64,000 nt of DNA. Origin: Lachnospiraceae bacterium. GTDB taxonomy: Bacteria; Bacillota; Clostridia; Lachnospirales; Lachnospiraceae. Where the stretch lies: assembly GCA_017395635.1 (NCBI GenBank), contig JAFQOE010000031.1:1-64000 (forward strand). Reading direction: 5' to 3'. The position numbers and the translations under genes were made by a program. The notes beneath the pieces were generated by a model that was not told the origin of the DNA, did no database searches, and worked only from the letters and a program-made list of their open reading frames with translations. Below, one piece after another: positions 56,335 to 64,000 of this stretch; the first letter of the stretch is position 1, and the number at the start of each line of letters is the position of its first letter.

Positions 56335-58485
56335 ATGAAAGACAAGATTTTTGGAGTTTTGCAACGTGTCGGACGAAGTTTTATGCTTCCTATAGCCATT
56401 CTTCCGGTTGCGGGATTATTGCTGGGAATAGGTAGTTCATTTACGAATGCTACGGTGTTAGAAACGTATGGTTTGATGGGAATTATGGGTCCTGGAACTA
56501 TTTTGAATGCGATATTACAGGTAATGAGTCAGGCTGGTAATATTGTTTTTGCTAATCTTCCGATTTTATTTGCAATTGGTGTTGCAATTGGTATGGCAAA
56601 GAAGGAAAAAGAAGTAGCAGCATTAGCAGCTACAATTGCATTTTTTGTTATGCATGCATCTATTTCTGCCATGATTACGATTAATGGCGAAACGGAAAGT
56701 ATGTTAAGTGGCGCAATTGCGGATGTTTGTGGAATAACATCCTTGCAGATGGGGGTGTTCGGCGGCATCATTGTTGGTCTTGGTGTAGCTGCGTTGCATA
56801 ATCGCTTTTATAGGATTGAGTTTCCTCAGGTATTGTCTTTCTTTGGTGGGACGCGATTTGTGCCAATTATTTGTGCGTTGGTATATGTGCTGGTAGGTAT
56901 TTGGATGTTTTATATTTGGCCAGTGGTACAAAATGGCATCTATGCGGTCGGCGATGTTGTACTAAATTCCGGTTATTTTGGAACATGGGTATATGGTTTG
57001 ATGGAAAGGCTGTTGATTCCTTTTGGACTTCATCATGTATTCTATCTTCCGTTTTGGCAGACAGCGCTCGGTGGAAGCTTAGAAATAGGTGGAAAAATGA
57101 TTGAGGGTGCACAAAATATTTATTTTGCACAGTTGGCAGATCCGAATACGGAATATTTTGCGGTATCTGCTACTAGATTTATGTCTGGTAAATTTCCTTT
57201 GATGATTTTTGGACTTCCGGGAGCAGCTCTTGCTATGTATAAGACTGCAAAGACAGAGAAAAGAAAAGAAGTGGGTGGTTTGTTGTTGTCGGCAGCACTT
57301 ACATCTATGCTTACTGGCATTACGGAACCCCTTGAGTTTACATTTTTGTTTGTGGCGCCGTTATTGTATGGTATTCATTGTGTGTTTGCTGGGCTTGCTT
57401 ATATGTTGATGCATATATTTGGAGTTGGCGTGGGAATGACATTTTCCGGTGGGTTTATTGATATGTTTTTGTTCGGTATTCTTCAAGGAAATGGGAAAAC
57501 AAATTGGATTTGGATTGTAATTGTTGGTGTTGTTTATTTTATCCTGTATTATGTATTGTTTACGTTATTGATTCTTAAGTTGGATTTGAAGACTCCCGGA
57601 CGTGGTGATGAGGAAGAGGTAAAGCTTTATCGTAGAAGTGATGTGACGACTCGAAAAAATGCTGAACATCAAGATATATCACAAAATCTGAAGGAAAATA
57701 CAGTGTCCGCAACGATTGTACAAGGACTTGGTGGGCAACATAATATTTCGGATGTAGATTGTTGTGCGACTCGTCTTCGATGTACAGTGTATGATGCAAA
57801 ACTTGTTGAAAAAGACTTATTGAAGTCTACTGGTGCATCTGGCGTTGTTCAAAAAGGAGAAGGTGTGCAGATTATTTATGGACCGAGGGTCACGGTAATC
57901 AAATCAAATTTAGAAGATTATCTGGCTTCAAATCAAGAAGTTTTTTTGGAAAATAAAGAAACAGCAGTTGAAGAAATGGAAAAAGAATCGTATTATGAAA
58001 AAAGAGGGAAAGTGACGAAGACGATAGAGATTTTTAGCCCTATTACGGGTGTGGCTGTTGATTTATCCACTGTGCCTGATGAAGCGTTTGCAGGTCGGAT
58101 GATGGGTGAAGGTGTGGCTGTAGTTCCGGAAGATGGGGTTGTGTGCGCACCGGAAGATGGAGTGGTTGCATTTATATTTGATACAAAACATGCAATAGGT
58201 TTCTATACGGATTCTGGAATAAGTCTGTTGCTTCATATAGGAATTGATACTGTTAAGCTGAATGGAGAAGGTTTTGAAACCTTAGTGGAAGTTGGACAAC
58301 ATATTGTGAAGGGAACGCCAATGTTGAGACTTGACTTAGAATATTTAAGGGACAATGCATTCTCTGTTGTTTCACCAATCCTATGTACGGAATTGGAGAA
58401 CAATCAGAAGGTTCGTCCATTGAAAGAAGGTAGTATTCAGGTAGGCGAAGCACTTTTTGTGGTGGATGTTTATGAAGTGTTATAA
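56335..58485 (+). CDS. PTS sugar transporter, fused IIC-IIB-IIA (glucose/GlcNAc family)
   Basis: A 716-residue permease of the phosphotransferase system. The IIC part (residues 1 to about 415, starting VGRSFMLPIAILPVAGLLLG) forms the membrane channel. IIB (about 460-530) has the phospho-cysteine in DCCATRLR (Cys477 by alignment). IIA (about 565-705) has LLLHIGIDTV with the phospho-histidine His634. All sites are intact. Glucose or N-acetylglucosamine is the probable substrate; maltose-type cannot be excluded. HPr and enzyme I genes follow directly, so the whole phosphate chain is encoded together. Confidence 0.93.
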   Translation: MKDKIFGVLQRVGRSFMLPIAILPVAGLLLGIGSSFTNATVLETYGLMGIMGPGTILNAILQVMSQAGNIVFANLPILFAIGVAIGMAKKEKEVAALAATIAFFVMHASISAMITINGETESMLSGAIADVCGITSLQMGVFGGIIVGLGVAALHNRFYRIEFPQVLSFFGGTRFVPIICALVYVLVGIWMFYIWPVVQNGIYAVGDVVLNSGYFGTWVYGLMERLLIPFGLHHVFYLPFWQTALGGSLEIGGKMIEGAQNIYFAQLADPNTEYFAVSATRFMSGKFPLMIFGLPGAALAMYKTAKTEKRKEVGGLLLSAALTSMLTGITEPLEFTFLFVAPLLYGIHCVFAGLAYMLMHIFGVGVGMTFSGGFIDMFLFGILQGNGKTNWIWIVIVGVVYFILYYVLFTLLILKLDLKTPGRGDEEEVKLYRRSDVTTRKNAEHQDISQNLKENTVSATIVQGLGGQHNISDVDCCATRLRCTVYDAKLVEKDLLKSTGASGVVQKGEGVQIIYGPRVTVIKSNLEDYLASNQEVFLENKETAVEEMEKESYYEKRGKVTKTIEIFSPITGVAVDLSTVPDEAFAGRMMGEGVAVVPEDGVVCAPEDGVVAFIFDTKHAIGFYTDSGISLLLHIGIDTVKLNGEGFETLVEVGQHIVKGTPMLRLDLEYLRDNAFSVVSPILCTELENNQKVRPLKEGSIQVGEALFVVDVYEVL

Positions 58486-58586
58486 TGAGAATATTTAATA
58501 ATACCAGGCACAAAAACAAGATGACTTGTTGAAGGAATTTTTGTTTGGATTATGTGATGAAAAATGTAGGTTAGGAGAAAAATGAT

Positions 58587-58844
58587 ATGAAAACATTTAG
58601 TTATACAATTACAGACGAGATTGGAATTCATGCTAGGCCGGCGGGCCTTTTGGTGAAGGAAGCTAAAAAATATAATAGTATAATTACGGTTAGTGTTGGC
58701 GATAAACAAGCAGATGCCACCAAATTGATGGCACTTATGAGTCTTGGTGTAAAGAATGGCCAAACAGTCGAAGTGTCGGTAGAAGGCGATGATGAGAGTA
58801 TTGCTTTTGATAATGTGATGAATTTCTTTAGGGAGAATCTTTAG
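58587..58844 (+). CDS. ptsH: HPr phosphocarrier, with Lys in place of Ser46
   Basis: An 85-residue HPr with His15 in GIHARPAG, the site phosphorylated by enzyme I. At position 46, where HPr kinase acts on Ser in most low-GC Gram-positives, this protein has Lys (ATKLMALMSLG). It can therefore carry phosphate for transport but should not be able to form HPr-Ser-P. It lies between the PTS permease and ptsI. Confidence 0.93.
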   Translation: MKTFSYTITDEIGIHARPAGLLVKEAKKYNSIITVSVGDKQADATKLMALMSLGVKNGQTVEVSVEGDDESIAFDNVMNFFRENL

Positions 58845-58855
58845 GAGGGGTGTTT

Positions 58856-60478
58856 ATGCAGTGCTTTGAAGGAAAATCTGTATATAAAGGAATTGTTATG
58901 GGTCCCATAACAGTTTGGAAAAAGAATGATTATAAGGTGAAACGTCATAGGGTTGATAATGTGACGCAAGAGTTTGCTCGCTTGAAAAAAGCAATAGAAT
59001 GTTCTAAGGAGCAGTTGCAGAGGCTTTATGATAAGGCTGTTTTAGAGGTTGGTGAAACCAGTGCGGCAATTTTTGAGGTGCATCGGATGATGTTGGAAGA
59101 TGAGGATTATTTGGATGCTGTTCAAAATATGATACAAACAGAACAGATTAATGCTGAATTTGCTGTGGCTATGACTGGAGATAATTTTGCAAAAATGTTT
59201 GCAGAAATGGATGATGACTATATGAAGGCTCGCGCTGCTGATGTTAAAGATATTTCGGAACGGTTGGTTCGTAATTTGTGCGGTTTGGAAGACTTTGATT
59301 TGAATACCTCAGATATGTCTATTGTTGTTGCGGATGATTTGACACCAAGTGAAACGGTGCGGATGGATAAGAATAAGATTCTTGCTTTTGTCACAGTACA
59401 TGGTTCTACGAATTCTCATACTGCGATTCTTGCCAGGATGATGAATATTCCGGCTTTGGTCGGCGTAGAGCTGGATTTGGACACACTTCAAAATGGAATG
59501 ACAGCGATTGTAGATGGATTTGAAGGTAAGATTGTTCTTGAGCCGGATGATGTGATGAAAAATAATGCAATCACAAAAATTAGCGAGGAAAAGAATAAGT
59601 TGCAATTGCTTCAAGAGTTGAAAGGTGAAGAAAATGTGACAAAAAGTGGGCGTAGAATTGATATTTATGCTAATATTGGAAGCGTGATCGATATTGGTTA
59701 TGTGTTGGAAAATGATGCTGGTGGAATTGGTTTGTTTCGAAGTGAATTTCTTTATTTGGGACGAAATGATTTTCCAACTGAGGAAGAACAATACCAGGCT
59801 TACAAACAAGCTGCACAAATGATGGCTGGGAAAAAGGTGGTTATACGTACATTGGATGTTGGAGCAGATAAACAAGTGGAGTATTTTAATCTCGGAAAGG
59901 AGGAAAATCCGGCTCTGGGATATCGTGCAATTCGCATATGTTTGAAACAGCCTGATATTTTTAAGGCGCAGCTACGAGCATTGTTTCGAGCAGCTGTATA
60001 TGGTAATGTTTCAGTTATGTATCCAATGATTACATCTAAGGAAGAGGTAAAGCAAATATATTCGATTGTAGAAGAAGTAAAAGAGGAATTGAATAATCAG
60101 GAAATTCCATATAAAGTTCCGGAGCAAGGGATTATGATAGAAACACCGGCAGCAGTAATGATTAGTGATGAATTGGCGGAGATGGTGGATTTTTTGAGTA
60201 TTGGGACGAATGATCTTACTCAGTATACTCTTGCAATTGATAGACAGAACGAAAAGTTGGATGATTTCTACAACCCACATCATAAAGCGATTCTGAAGAT
60301 GATACAGATGGTGGTGGATAATGCACACAAATGTGGCAAATGGGTAGGTATTTGTGGAGAACTTGGTGCAGATGTTGAGCTCACAGAAGAATTTGTACGT
60401 ATGGGTGTAGATGAATTATCGGTTGCGCCATCTATGATATTGAGGTTGCGAAAACTTGTCAGAGATATGAAGGTTTGA
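58856..60478 (+). CDS. ptsI: PTS enzyme I (phosphoenolpyruvate-protein phosphotransferase)
   Basis: A 540-residue cytoplasmic enzyme that passes phosphate from PEP to HPr. The phospho-His188 lies in GSTNSHTAIL, and the C-terminal catalytic Cys500 in GICGELG; the PEP-binding barrel motifs (GIGLFRSEFLY, LDVGADKQ) are present. ATG 58856 follows AGGAGGGG; the GTG at 58850 overlaps that site and is rejected. It starts 11 bases after ptsH. Confidence 0.95.
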   Translation: MQCFEGKSVYKGIVMGPITVWKKNDYKVKRHRVDNVTQEFARLKKAIECSKEQLQRLYDKAVLEVGETSAAIFEVHRMMLEDEDYLDAVQNMIQTEQINAEFAVAMTGDNFAKMFAEMDDDYMKARAADVKDISERLVRNLCGLEDFDLNTSDMSIVVADDLTPSETVRMDKNKILAFVTVHGSTNSHTAILARMMNIPALVGVELDLDTLQNGMTAIVDGFEGKIVLEPDDVMKNNAITKISEEKNKLQLLQELKGEENVTKSGRRIDIYANIGSVIDIGYVLENDAGGIGLFRSEFLYLGRNDFPTEEEQYQAYKQAAQMMAGKKVVIRTLDVGADKQVEYFNLGKEENPALGYRAIRICLKQPDIFKAQLRALFRAAVYGNVSVMYPMITSKEEVKQIYSIVEEVKEELNNQEIPYKVPEQGIMIETPAAVMISDELAEMVDFLSIGTNDLTQYTLAIDRQNEKLDDFYNPHHKAILKMIQMVVDNAHKCGKWVGICGELGADVELTEEFVRMGVDELSVAPSMILRLRKLVRDMKV

Positions 60479-60485
60479 TGTAAAG

Positions 60486-60521
60486 AAGAAAGTGATTAAG
60501 GTATTAATTGCTTTCTTTTTT
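60486..60521 (+). terminator. terminator of the PTS operon
   Basis: AAGAAAG (60486-60492) pairs with CTTTCTT (60511-60517), with inner TTAA/TTAA pairing, followed by a T-run. Confidence 0.8.
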
Positions 60522-60649
60522 TGAGTTGAAGTTGACTTGAATATGAGTATTTCTTGACATGCAATAACATAAAAGTTATAATTTGTTGTGTAACTATTTA
60601 TGAAGTGAATGATATACAATTTGATGAAGATTGGAGATGGAGTATTGAT

Positions 60650-61543
60650 ATGGAATTACAACAGTTACAGTATTTTCTGGTTGCTGCCAAATATGAACAT
60701 ATCACGAAAGCAGCTAATTCATTACATATCGCACAACCGGCTTTGTCGCAGTCTATTAAACGATTAGAAGCAGAATTAGGTGTGAAACTATTTGAACGCA
60801 AAAAGGGTGGAATTAGTTTGAGTGATTCCGGTAAAGTTTTGGTACAGGAATTACAGCCTATTATGAAGAGTTTGGATAATTTACCGAAGAAACTTGCGGA
60901 TACGGCAAGAAAACAGCATCAAACCATTCATTTGAATGTATTAGCAGCTTCTATTTTGGTTACTAATTGTATTATTGCGTATAAGGCAAAGCACCCGGAG
61001 GTGAATTTTCGGTTTGTACAAAGTCAGTCGACAATAGATTATGATGTGTGTATTACAGCAACATTGCCTAGAAAGAGTCCTGGAGCAGATCAGATTACTC
61101 TGGAAGAAAAATTCTATCTTGCAGTGCCATCTGATTCGAAATATGCGAAGTATAGTGAAATCAATCTTGCTGAAGTAGCGGAAGAAGGCTTTATTGTTAT
61201 GGCGGATACAAGACCGATTCGTAGTATTTGTGATCAGTTTTGTTTGGAAGCAGGATTTACGCCGGATATAGTATTTGAAAGTGTGAATTTTGAATCGGTT
61301 CGAAGTTTGATTAGTGCTGGGTTAGGCGTTGGTTTTTGGCCGGAATATTCGTGGGAAACAGCTCAAAATTCTAAGAATATGACATTGTTGCCAATTAAAA
61401 GTCCGGAGTGTAAGAGAGATCTTATAATTACGCACAATCCACAGTTTTCAGGAAATCCGATTGTAGAGGATTTTTATGAATTTCTGATAAAATATGCGAT
61501 GGAGCGTAAAGAACATCATACAAAGTTGATAGAACAGATTTAG
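60650..61543 (+). CDS. LysR-family transcriptional regulator
   Basis: A 297-residue regulator with the winged helix ITKAANSLHIAQPALSQSIKRLE at the N-terminus and an effector domain after residue 85. The ATG at 60650 is preceded by GGAG. It is followed after 33 bases by lemA. Its target is unknown. Confidence 0.9.
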   Translation: MELQQLQYFLVAAKYEHITKAANSLHIAQPALSQSIKRLEAELGVKLFERKKGGISLSDSGKVLVQELQPIMKSLDNLPKKLADTARKQHQTIHLNVLAASILVTNCIIAYKAKHPEVNFRFVQSQSTIDYDVCITATLPRKSPGADQITLEEKFYLAVPSDSKYAKYSEINLAEVAEEGFIVMADTRPIRSICDQFCLEAGFTPDIVFESVNFESVRSLISAGLGVGFWPEYSWETAQNSKNMTLLPIKSPECKRDLIITHNPQFSGNPIVEDFYEFLIKYAMERKEHHTKLIEQI

Positions 61544-61576
61544 ATGTATAACATAATATATATGGAGGAAAAGAAA

Positions 61577-62113
61577 ATGAGTTTTGGAATAATTATAGCA
61601 GTGGTTGCAGTGGTGGCATTTTGGTATGTGGGAACAATGAATGGTCTTCGGGCTGCAGCACTTAAGGTGGATGAGGCGGATTCGGGAATAGATGTAGCTT
61701 TGGCAAAACGTTATGATGTGTTGACAAAGCAATTAGCGGTGGTTAAAGAGTATGCATCTCATGAGAGTAAGATATTATATGAGACCATTCAGTTGCGTAA
61801 AGGTATGACTATGGACGAGAAGAAAGAAGCTGTGAATAAAATGAACCAGGTGTCCGGTCAGATTCAGTTAACGGCTGAAGCGTATCCGCAGCTTAGGTCA
61901 AGTGATAATTTTATGGCTTTGCAGAAGAGTATTGCGGATGTAGAAGAGCATTTGCAGGCAGCGAGACGTCTTTATAATTCGAATGTGACTGCCTATAATA
62001 CGAAAATTATTATGTTTCCGGCTTCAATTATTGCAAATTCATTGGCTATGACAAAGCGTGATTTGTTTGAAGTAGAGGAATTTAAGAGACAGGATGTAGA
62101 GATGAAGTTTTAG
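61577..62113 (+). CDS. lemA: LemA-family protein
   Basis: A 178-residue protein with an N-terminal membrane helix (residues 4-20) and the helical LemA domain (NGLRAAALKVDEADSGIDVALAKRYD and FPASIIANSLAM near the end). LemA proteins are conserved envelope proteins of unclear function. ATG 61577 follows GGAGGAAAAG. The usual NVRYNxxR-type ending is weak but recognisable (YNSNVTAYN). Confidence 0.88.
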   Translation: MSFGIIIAVVAVVAFWYVGTMNGLRAAALKVDEADSGIDVALAKRYDVLTKQLAVVKEYASHESKILYETIQLRKGMTMDEKKEAVNKMNQVSGQIQLTAEAYPQLRSSDNFMALQKSIADVEEHLQAARRLYNSNVTAYNTKIIMFPASIIANSLAMTKRDLFEVEEFKRQDVEMKF

Positions 62114-62123
62114 TGGATTACAA

Positions 62124-62164
62124 AAGGGATGGATTTGTGAAACATATTGACAAATCCATCCCTT
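62124..62164. terminator. perfect 15-bp inverted repeat overlapping the trp promoter
   Basis: AAGGGATGGATTTGT (62124-62138) and ACAAATCCATCCCTT (62150-62164) are perfect complements, 11 bases after the lemA stop. It has no U-run, so it may end lemA transcripts imperfectly. Its right arm covers the -35 box and half of the spacer of the following promoter, so it could also be an operator. Confidence 0.65.
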
Positions 62165-62175
62165 CGTAATATACT
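62147..62175 (+). promoter_or_regulatory. promoter of the trpBA transcript
   Basis: TTGACA (62147-62152), exactly 17 bases, TATACT (62170-62175): a near-consensus vegetative promoter placed just before the T-box leader. Confidence 0.85.
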
Positions 62176-62214
62176 TTAACACAGTTAAATGCTGATCGAT
62201 TATAGATTAGCCAT

Positions 62215-62486
62215 AATGTGCTACGAAACCGATGAGTAAGAGGAGTAGGCTATGGTGAAGCTTAACAGAGAGCTGTGATGGTGGAATACAGCAAGTGGTC
62301 AATAGTTGAATGGACTTACGAGGGTGGCTTGAAATGGAAACAGAGTAGACGCCAACGGGAACCTGTCCGTTATCAATGGGGTGCATATGATTGTATGTAG
62401 AAAGAGTGGATGCTTAGCATCAATTTGGGTGGTACCGCAGAAGTTAATTCAGACTTTTGTCCCATATGGGATAGAGGTCTTTTTTG
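62215..62486 (+). ncRNA. tryptophan T-box leader (tRNA-sensing riboswitch)
   Basis: The conserved T-box GGGTGGTACCGC is at 62427-62438. Stem I has the paired GTAAG (62236-62240) and CTTAC (62315-62319), the specifier-loop AGTA on the 5' side, and GAA followed by TGG (62311-62313) and A on the 3' side, which makes TGG (Trp) the specifier codon. A terminator hairpin (62451-62486, GACTTTT/GAGGTC around CCCATATGGG, then T-run) ends the leader. Uncharged tRNA-Trp would bind and permit read-through into trpB, matching the downstream genes. Confidence 0.92.
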
Positions 62487-62499
62487 TTGTATAAAACCC

Positions 62500-62598
62500 G
62501 TCAAGTGTTTGCAAAGCGAGCAAGCGAAGCACGTAGCAATTGTCATATACAACAAAAGTGCCAGATAGGTCAAGTGTTTGCAAAGCGAGCGAAGCATG
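62500..62598 (+). repeat. 69-base tandem duplication between T-box terminator and trpB
   Basis: GTCAAGTGTTTGCAAAGCGAG occurs at 62500 and again at 62569, each followed by GC and GAAGCA, with a 4-base length difference. In addition TTTTGTTGTATA (62482-62493), which includes the T-run of the terminator, is a perfect complement of TATACAACAAAA (62546-62557). The stretch is GC-richer than its surroundings and is not part of a usual T-box leader. Confidence 0.65.
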
Positions 62599-62639
62599 GA
62601 GACCGAAAGGTCAGAATGGGAAGTATGAAAGGAGTAATT

Positions 62640-63824
62640 ATGGAAACTGGAAGATATGGAGAGTATGGTGGACAATATGTGCCGGAGATTTTGATGAACG
62701 CAATTCATGAATTGAATCAAGCATATGAGCATTATAAAAATGATCCGGAATTTAATCGTGAGTTAGAGGATTTGTTGAAAAATTATGCAGGAAGACCGTC
62801 CTTATTGTATTATGCTGAAAAAATGACGAAAGATTTAGGTGGCGCAAAGATATACCTTAAGAGAGAAGATTTGAATCACACGGGTTCTCATAAGATTAAC
62901 AACGTGTTAGGTCAGGTTTTATTGGCGAAAAAGATGGGAAAAACAAGAGTAATTGCCGAGACAGGGGCTGGACAGCATGGCGTTGCAACAGCAACAGCAG
63001 CAGCGCTTATGGGAATGGAATGTGAAATTTTCATGGGTAAGGAAGATACAGAACGCCAGGCCTTGAATGTGTATCGAATGGAATTGCTAGGTTCAAAAGT
63101 GCATCCGGTTACTTCAGGTACTCAGACGCTGAAAGATGCAGTTAATGAAGCGTTTCGTGAATGGACTTCGAGATGTGATGATACATTTTATGTGTTGGGT
63201 TCTGTTATGGGGCCGCATCCATTTCCGATGATTGTAAGAGATTTTCAAAGTGTGATTAGTAAAGAGAGTCGTCAACAGATATTAGAAGCTGAAGGAAAGC
63301 TTCCTGATGCAATCGTTGCTTGTGTTGGTGGCGGAAGTAATGCAATGGGTTCTTTTTATGAATATATCAAGGACGAAGGAGTGCAATTGATTGGATGTGA
63401 AGCAGCAGGTTTGGGTGTGGATAATCCGAAGAATGCTGCTACGGTGGCCAATGGTTCTATGGGCATTTTTCATGGTATGAAGTCGCTGTTTTGTCAGAAT
63501 GAATACGGTCAGATTGCACCAGTGTATTCGATTTCTGCTGGATTAGATTATCCTGGTATTGGACCGGAACATGCATGGTTAAATGAAATTGGAAGAGCAA
63601 GTTATGTTCCGGTGACGGATGAAGAAGCGGTTCAGGCGTTTGAATATTTGTCGAGAACAGAAGGCATTATACCGGCAATTGAGAGTGCCCATGCGATTGC
63701 GCATGTTATGAAAATAGCAGGGAAAATGGATAAAGATCAGATTATTATTGCAACTGTATCTGGTCGTGGAGATAAGGACGTTGCAGCAATTGCAAGATAT
63801 AGAGGAGTAAATTTATATGAATAG
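62640..63824 (+). CDS. trpB: tryptophan synthase beta chain
   Basis: A 394-residue PLP enzyme joining indole and serine to tryptophan. The PLP Lys85 in HTGSHKINN, the catalytic Glu in AETGAGQHG and the phosphate-binding GGGSNA loop are present; length is normal for the TrpB1 type. ATG 62640 follows AAAGGAG; the frame is open to 62484, but that part is leader. The trpE-trpF genes are absent here, so this T-box controls only the last step locally. It overlaps trpA by 8 bases. Confidence 0.95.
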   Translation: METGRYGEYGGQYVPEILMNAIHELNQAYEHYKNDPEFNRELEDLLKNYAGRPSLLYYAEKMTKDLGGAKIYLKREDLNHTGSHKINNVLGQVLLAKKMGKTRVIAETGAGQHGVATATAAALMGMECEIFMGKEDTERQALNVYRMELLGSKVHPVTSGTQTLKDAVNEAFREWTSRCDDTFYVLGSVMGPHPFPMIVRDFQSVISKESRQQILEAEGKLPDAIVACVGGGSNAMGSFYEYIKDEGVQLIGCEAAGLGVDNPKNAATVANGSMGIFHGMKSLFCQNEYGQIAPVYSISAGLDYPGIGPEHAWLNEIGRASYVPVTDEEAVQAFEYLSRTEGIIPAIESAHAIAHVMKIAGKMDKDQIIIATVSGRGDKDVAAIARYRGVNLYE

Positions 63825-64000
63825 AATAGAGAATGCATTTAAAAATGGTAAAGTATTGATTCCGTTTCTTACGGGTGGAGATCCTAATGTTGATGTTACT
63901 TATGAATTGATTAAGGTGATGGCAGAAAATGGTGCAGATATGATAGAACTTGGCATTCCGTTTTCAGATCCGGTTGCAGAAGGTCCGGCGGTACAAGAAG
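63817..64000 (+). CDS. trpA: tryptophan synthase alpha chain, cut by window end
   Basis: The first 61 residues of TrpA, which splits indole-3-glycerol phosphate and channels indole to TrpB. The catalytic Glu44 in [10 protein letters not shown] is present. The second catalytic acid (Asp60 of the Salmonella enzyme, in ADG) is Glu55 here (AEGPAV). The start overlaps the trpB stop (ATGAATAG), showing translational coupling. Confidence 0.93.
   Translation, partial: MNRIENAFKNGKVLIPFLTGGDPNVDVTYELIKVMAENGADMIELGIPFSDPVAEGPAVQE

Noticed and set aside
59309..59875. Long open frame on the - strand (188 codons) inside ptsI
   Set aside because: Antisense to the conserved enzyme I gene, Ile/His-rich shadow translation.

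Overview
The window reads as chromosome of an AT-rich, Gram-positive, gut- or rumen-type member of the Clostridia, most likely Lachnospiraceae. The grounds are the BspA-like leucine-rich surface proteins with cysteine-rich spacer repeats, an extracellular multi-domain pullulanase, a tryptophan T-box, the cdaA-cdaR pair, an NADP-type glutamate dehydrogenase, AGGAGG-type ribosome sites and frequent GTG/TTG starts. The genus cannot be fixed from sequence alone. Almost everything is on the + strand; only a Fic protein, an IstB remnant, a MATE transporter and a LacI regulator are on the - strand. No tRNA, rRNA or CRISPR array was seen.

Positions 1-10.5 kb: the 3' tail of a group II intron, a 2209-residue secreted BspA-like mosaic protein, and two tandem AAA-ATPase/PD-(D/E)XK (DUF1703-type) genes. 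10.5-17.7 kb: a second secreted protein with the same leader as the first, followed by a tight operon. It holds a 34-residue peptide of precursor type, a membrane-anchored PTE-repeat protein, an HPr-kinase-like protein, a PqqD-like protein, an S26-type Ser/His peptidase, an ABC exporter and a nucleotidyltransferase. This looks like an undescribed peptide-modification and export system lacking any recognisable lasso cyclase, LanM/LanC or radical-SAM enzyme. It is the strongest candidate for something new in the window.

18.0-21.0 kb: a small oxygen/sulfur stress set (NifX-like protein, CoA-disulfide reductase with rhodanese domain, desulfoferrodoxin) and debris of an amidohydrolase. 21.2-28 kb: an accessory zone with a Fic protein, an ATPase/DUF234 protein, an IS21 IstB remnant, a truncated tyrosine integrase, small unknown genes, a DUF3800 gene broken by one stop codon, and a possible methyltransferase stub.

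28.1-42.2 kb: an alpha-glucan region with a secreted pullulanase carrying CBM26-like, cysteine-rich and BspA modules, a TPR/GAF/GGDEF signalling protein, and an intracellular glycogen debranching enzyme, then a DUF4874/DUF4832 surface protein and a small kinase-like protein. 42.3-44.8 kb: a MATE transporter and a LacI-type regulator.

45.0-64.0 kb is mostly housekeeping: a c-di-AMP operon (two membrane proteins, cdaA, cdaR) ending in an HPr-like gene; a sirtuin; LysR regulators; purA between two structured repeat-like stretches; birA; gdhA; a PTS set (IICBA, HPr, enzyme I); LemA; and a Trp T-box ahead of trpB-trpA, with trpA cut by the window end. The two HPr proteins differ at the regulatory Ser46, which is present in the cdaR-linked copy and is Lys in the ptsI-linked copy. 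This suggests that carbon signalling and sugar transport use different HPr proteins.
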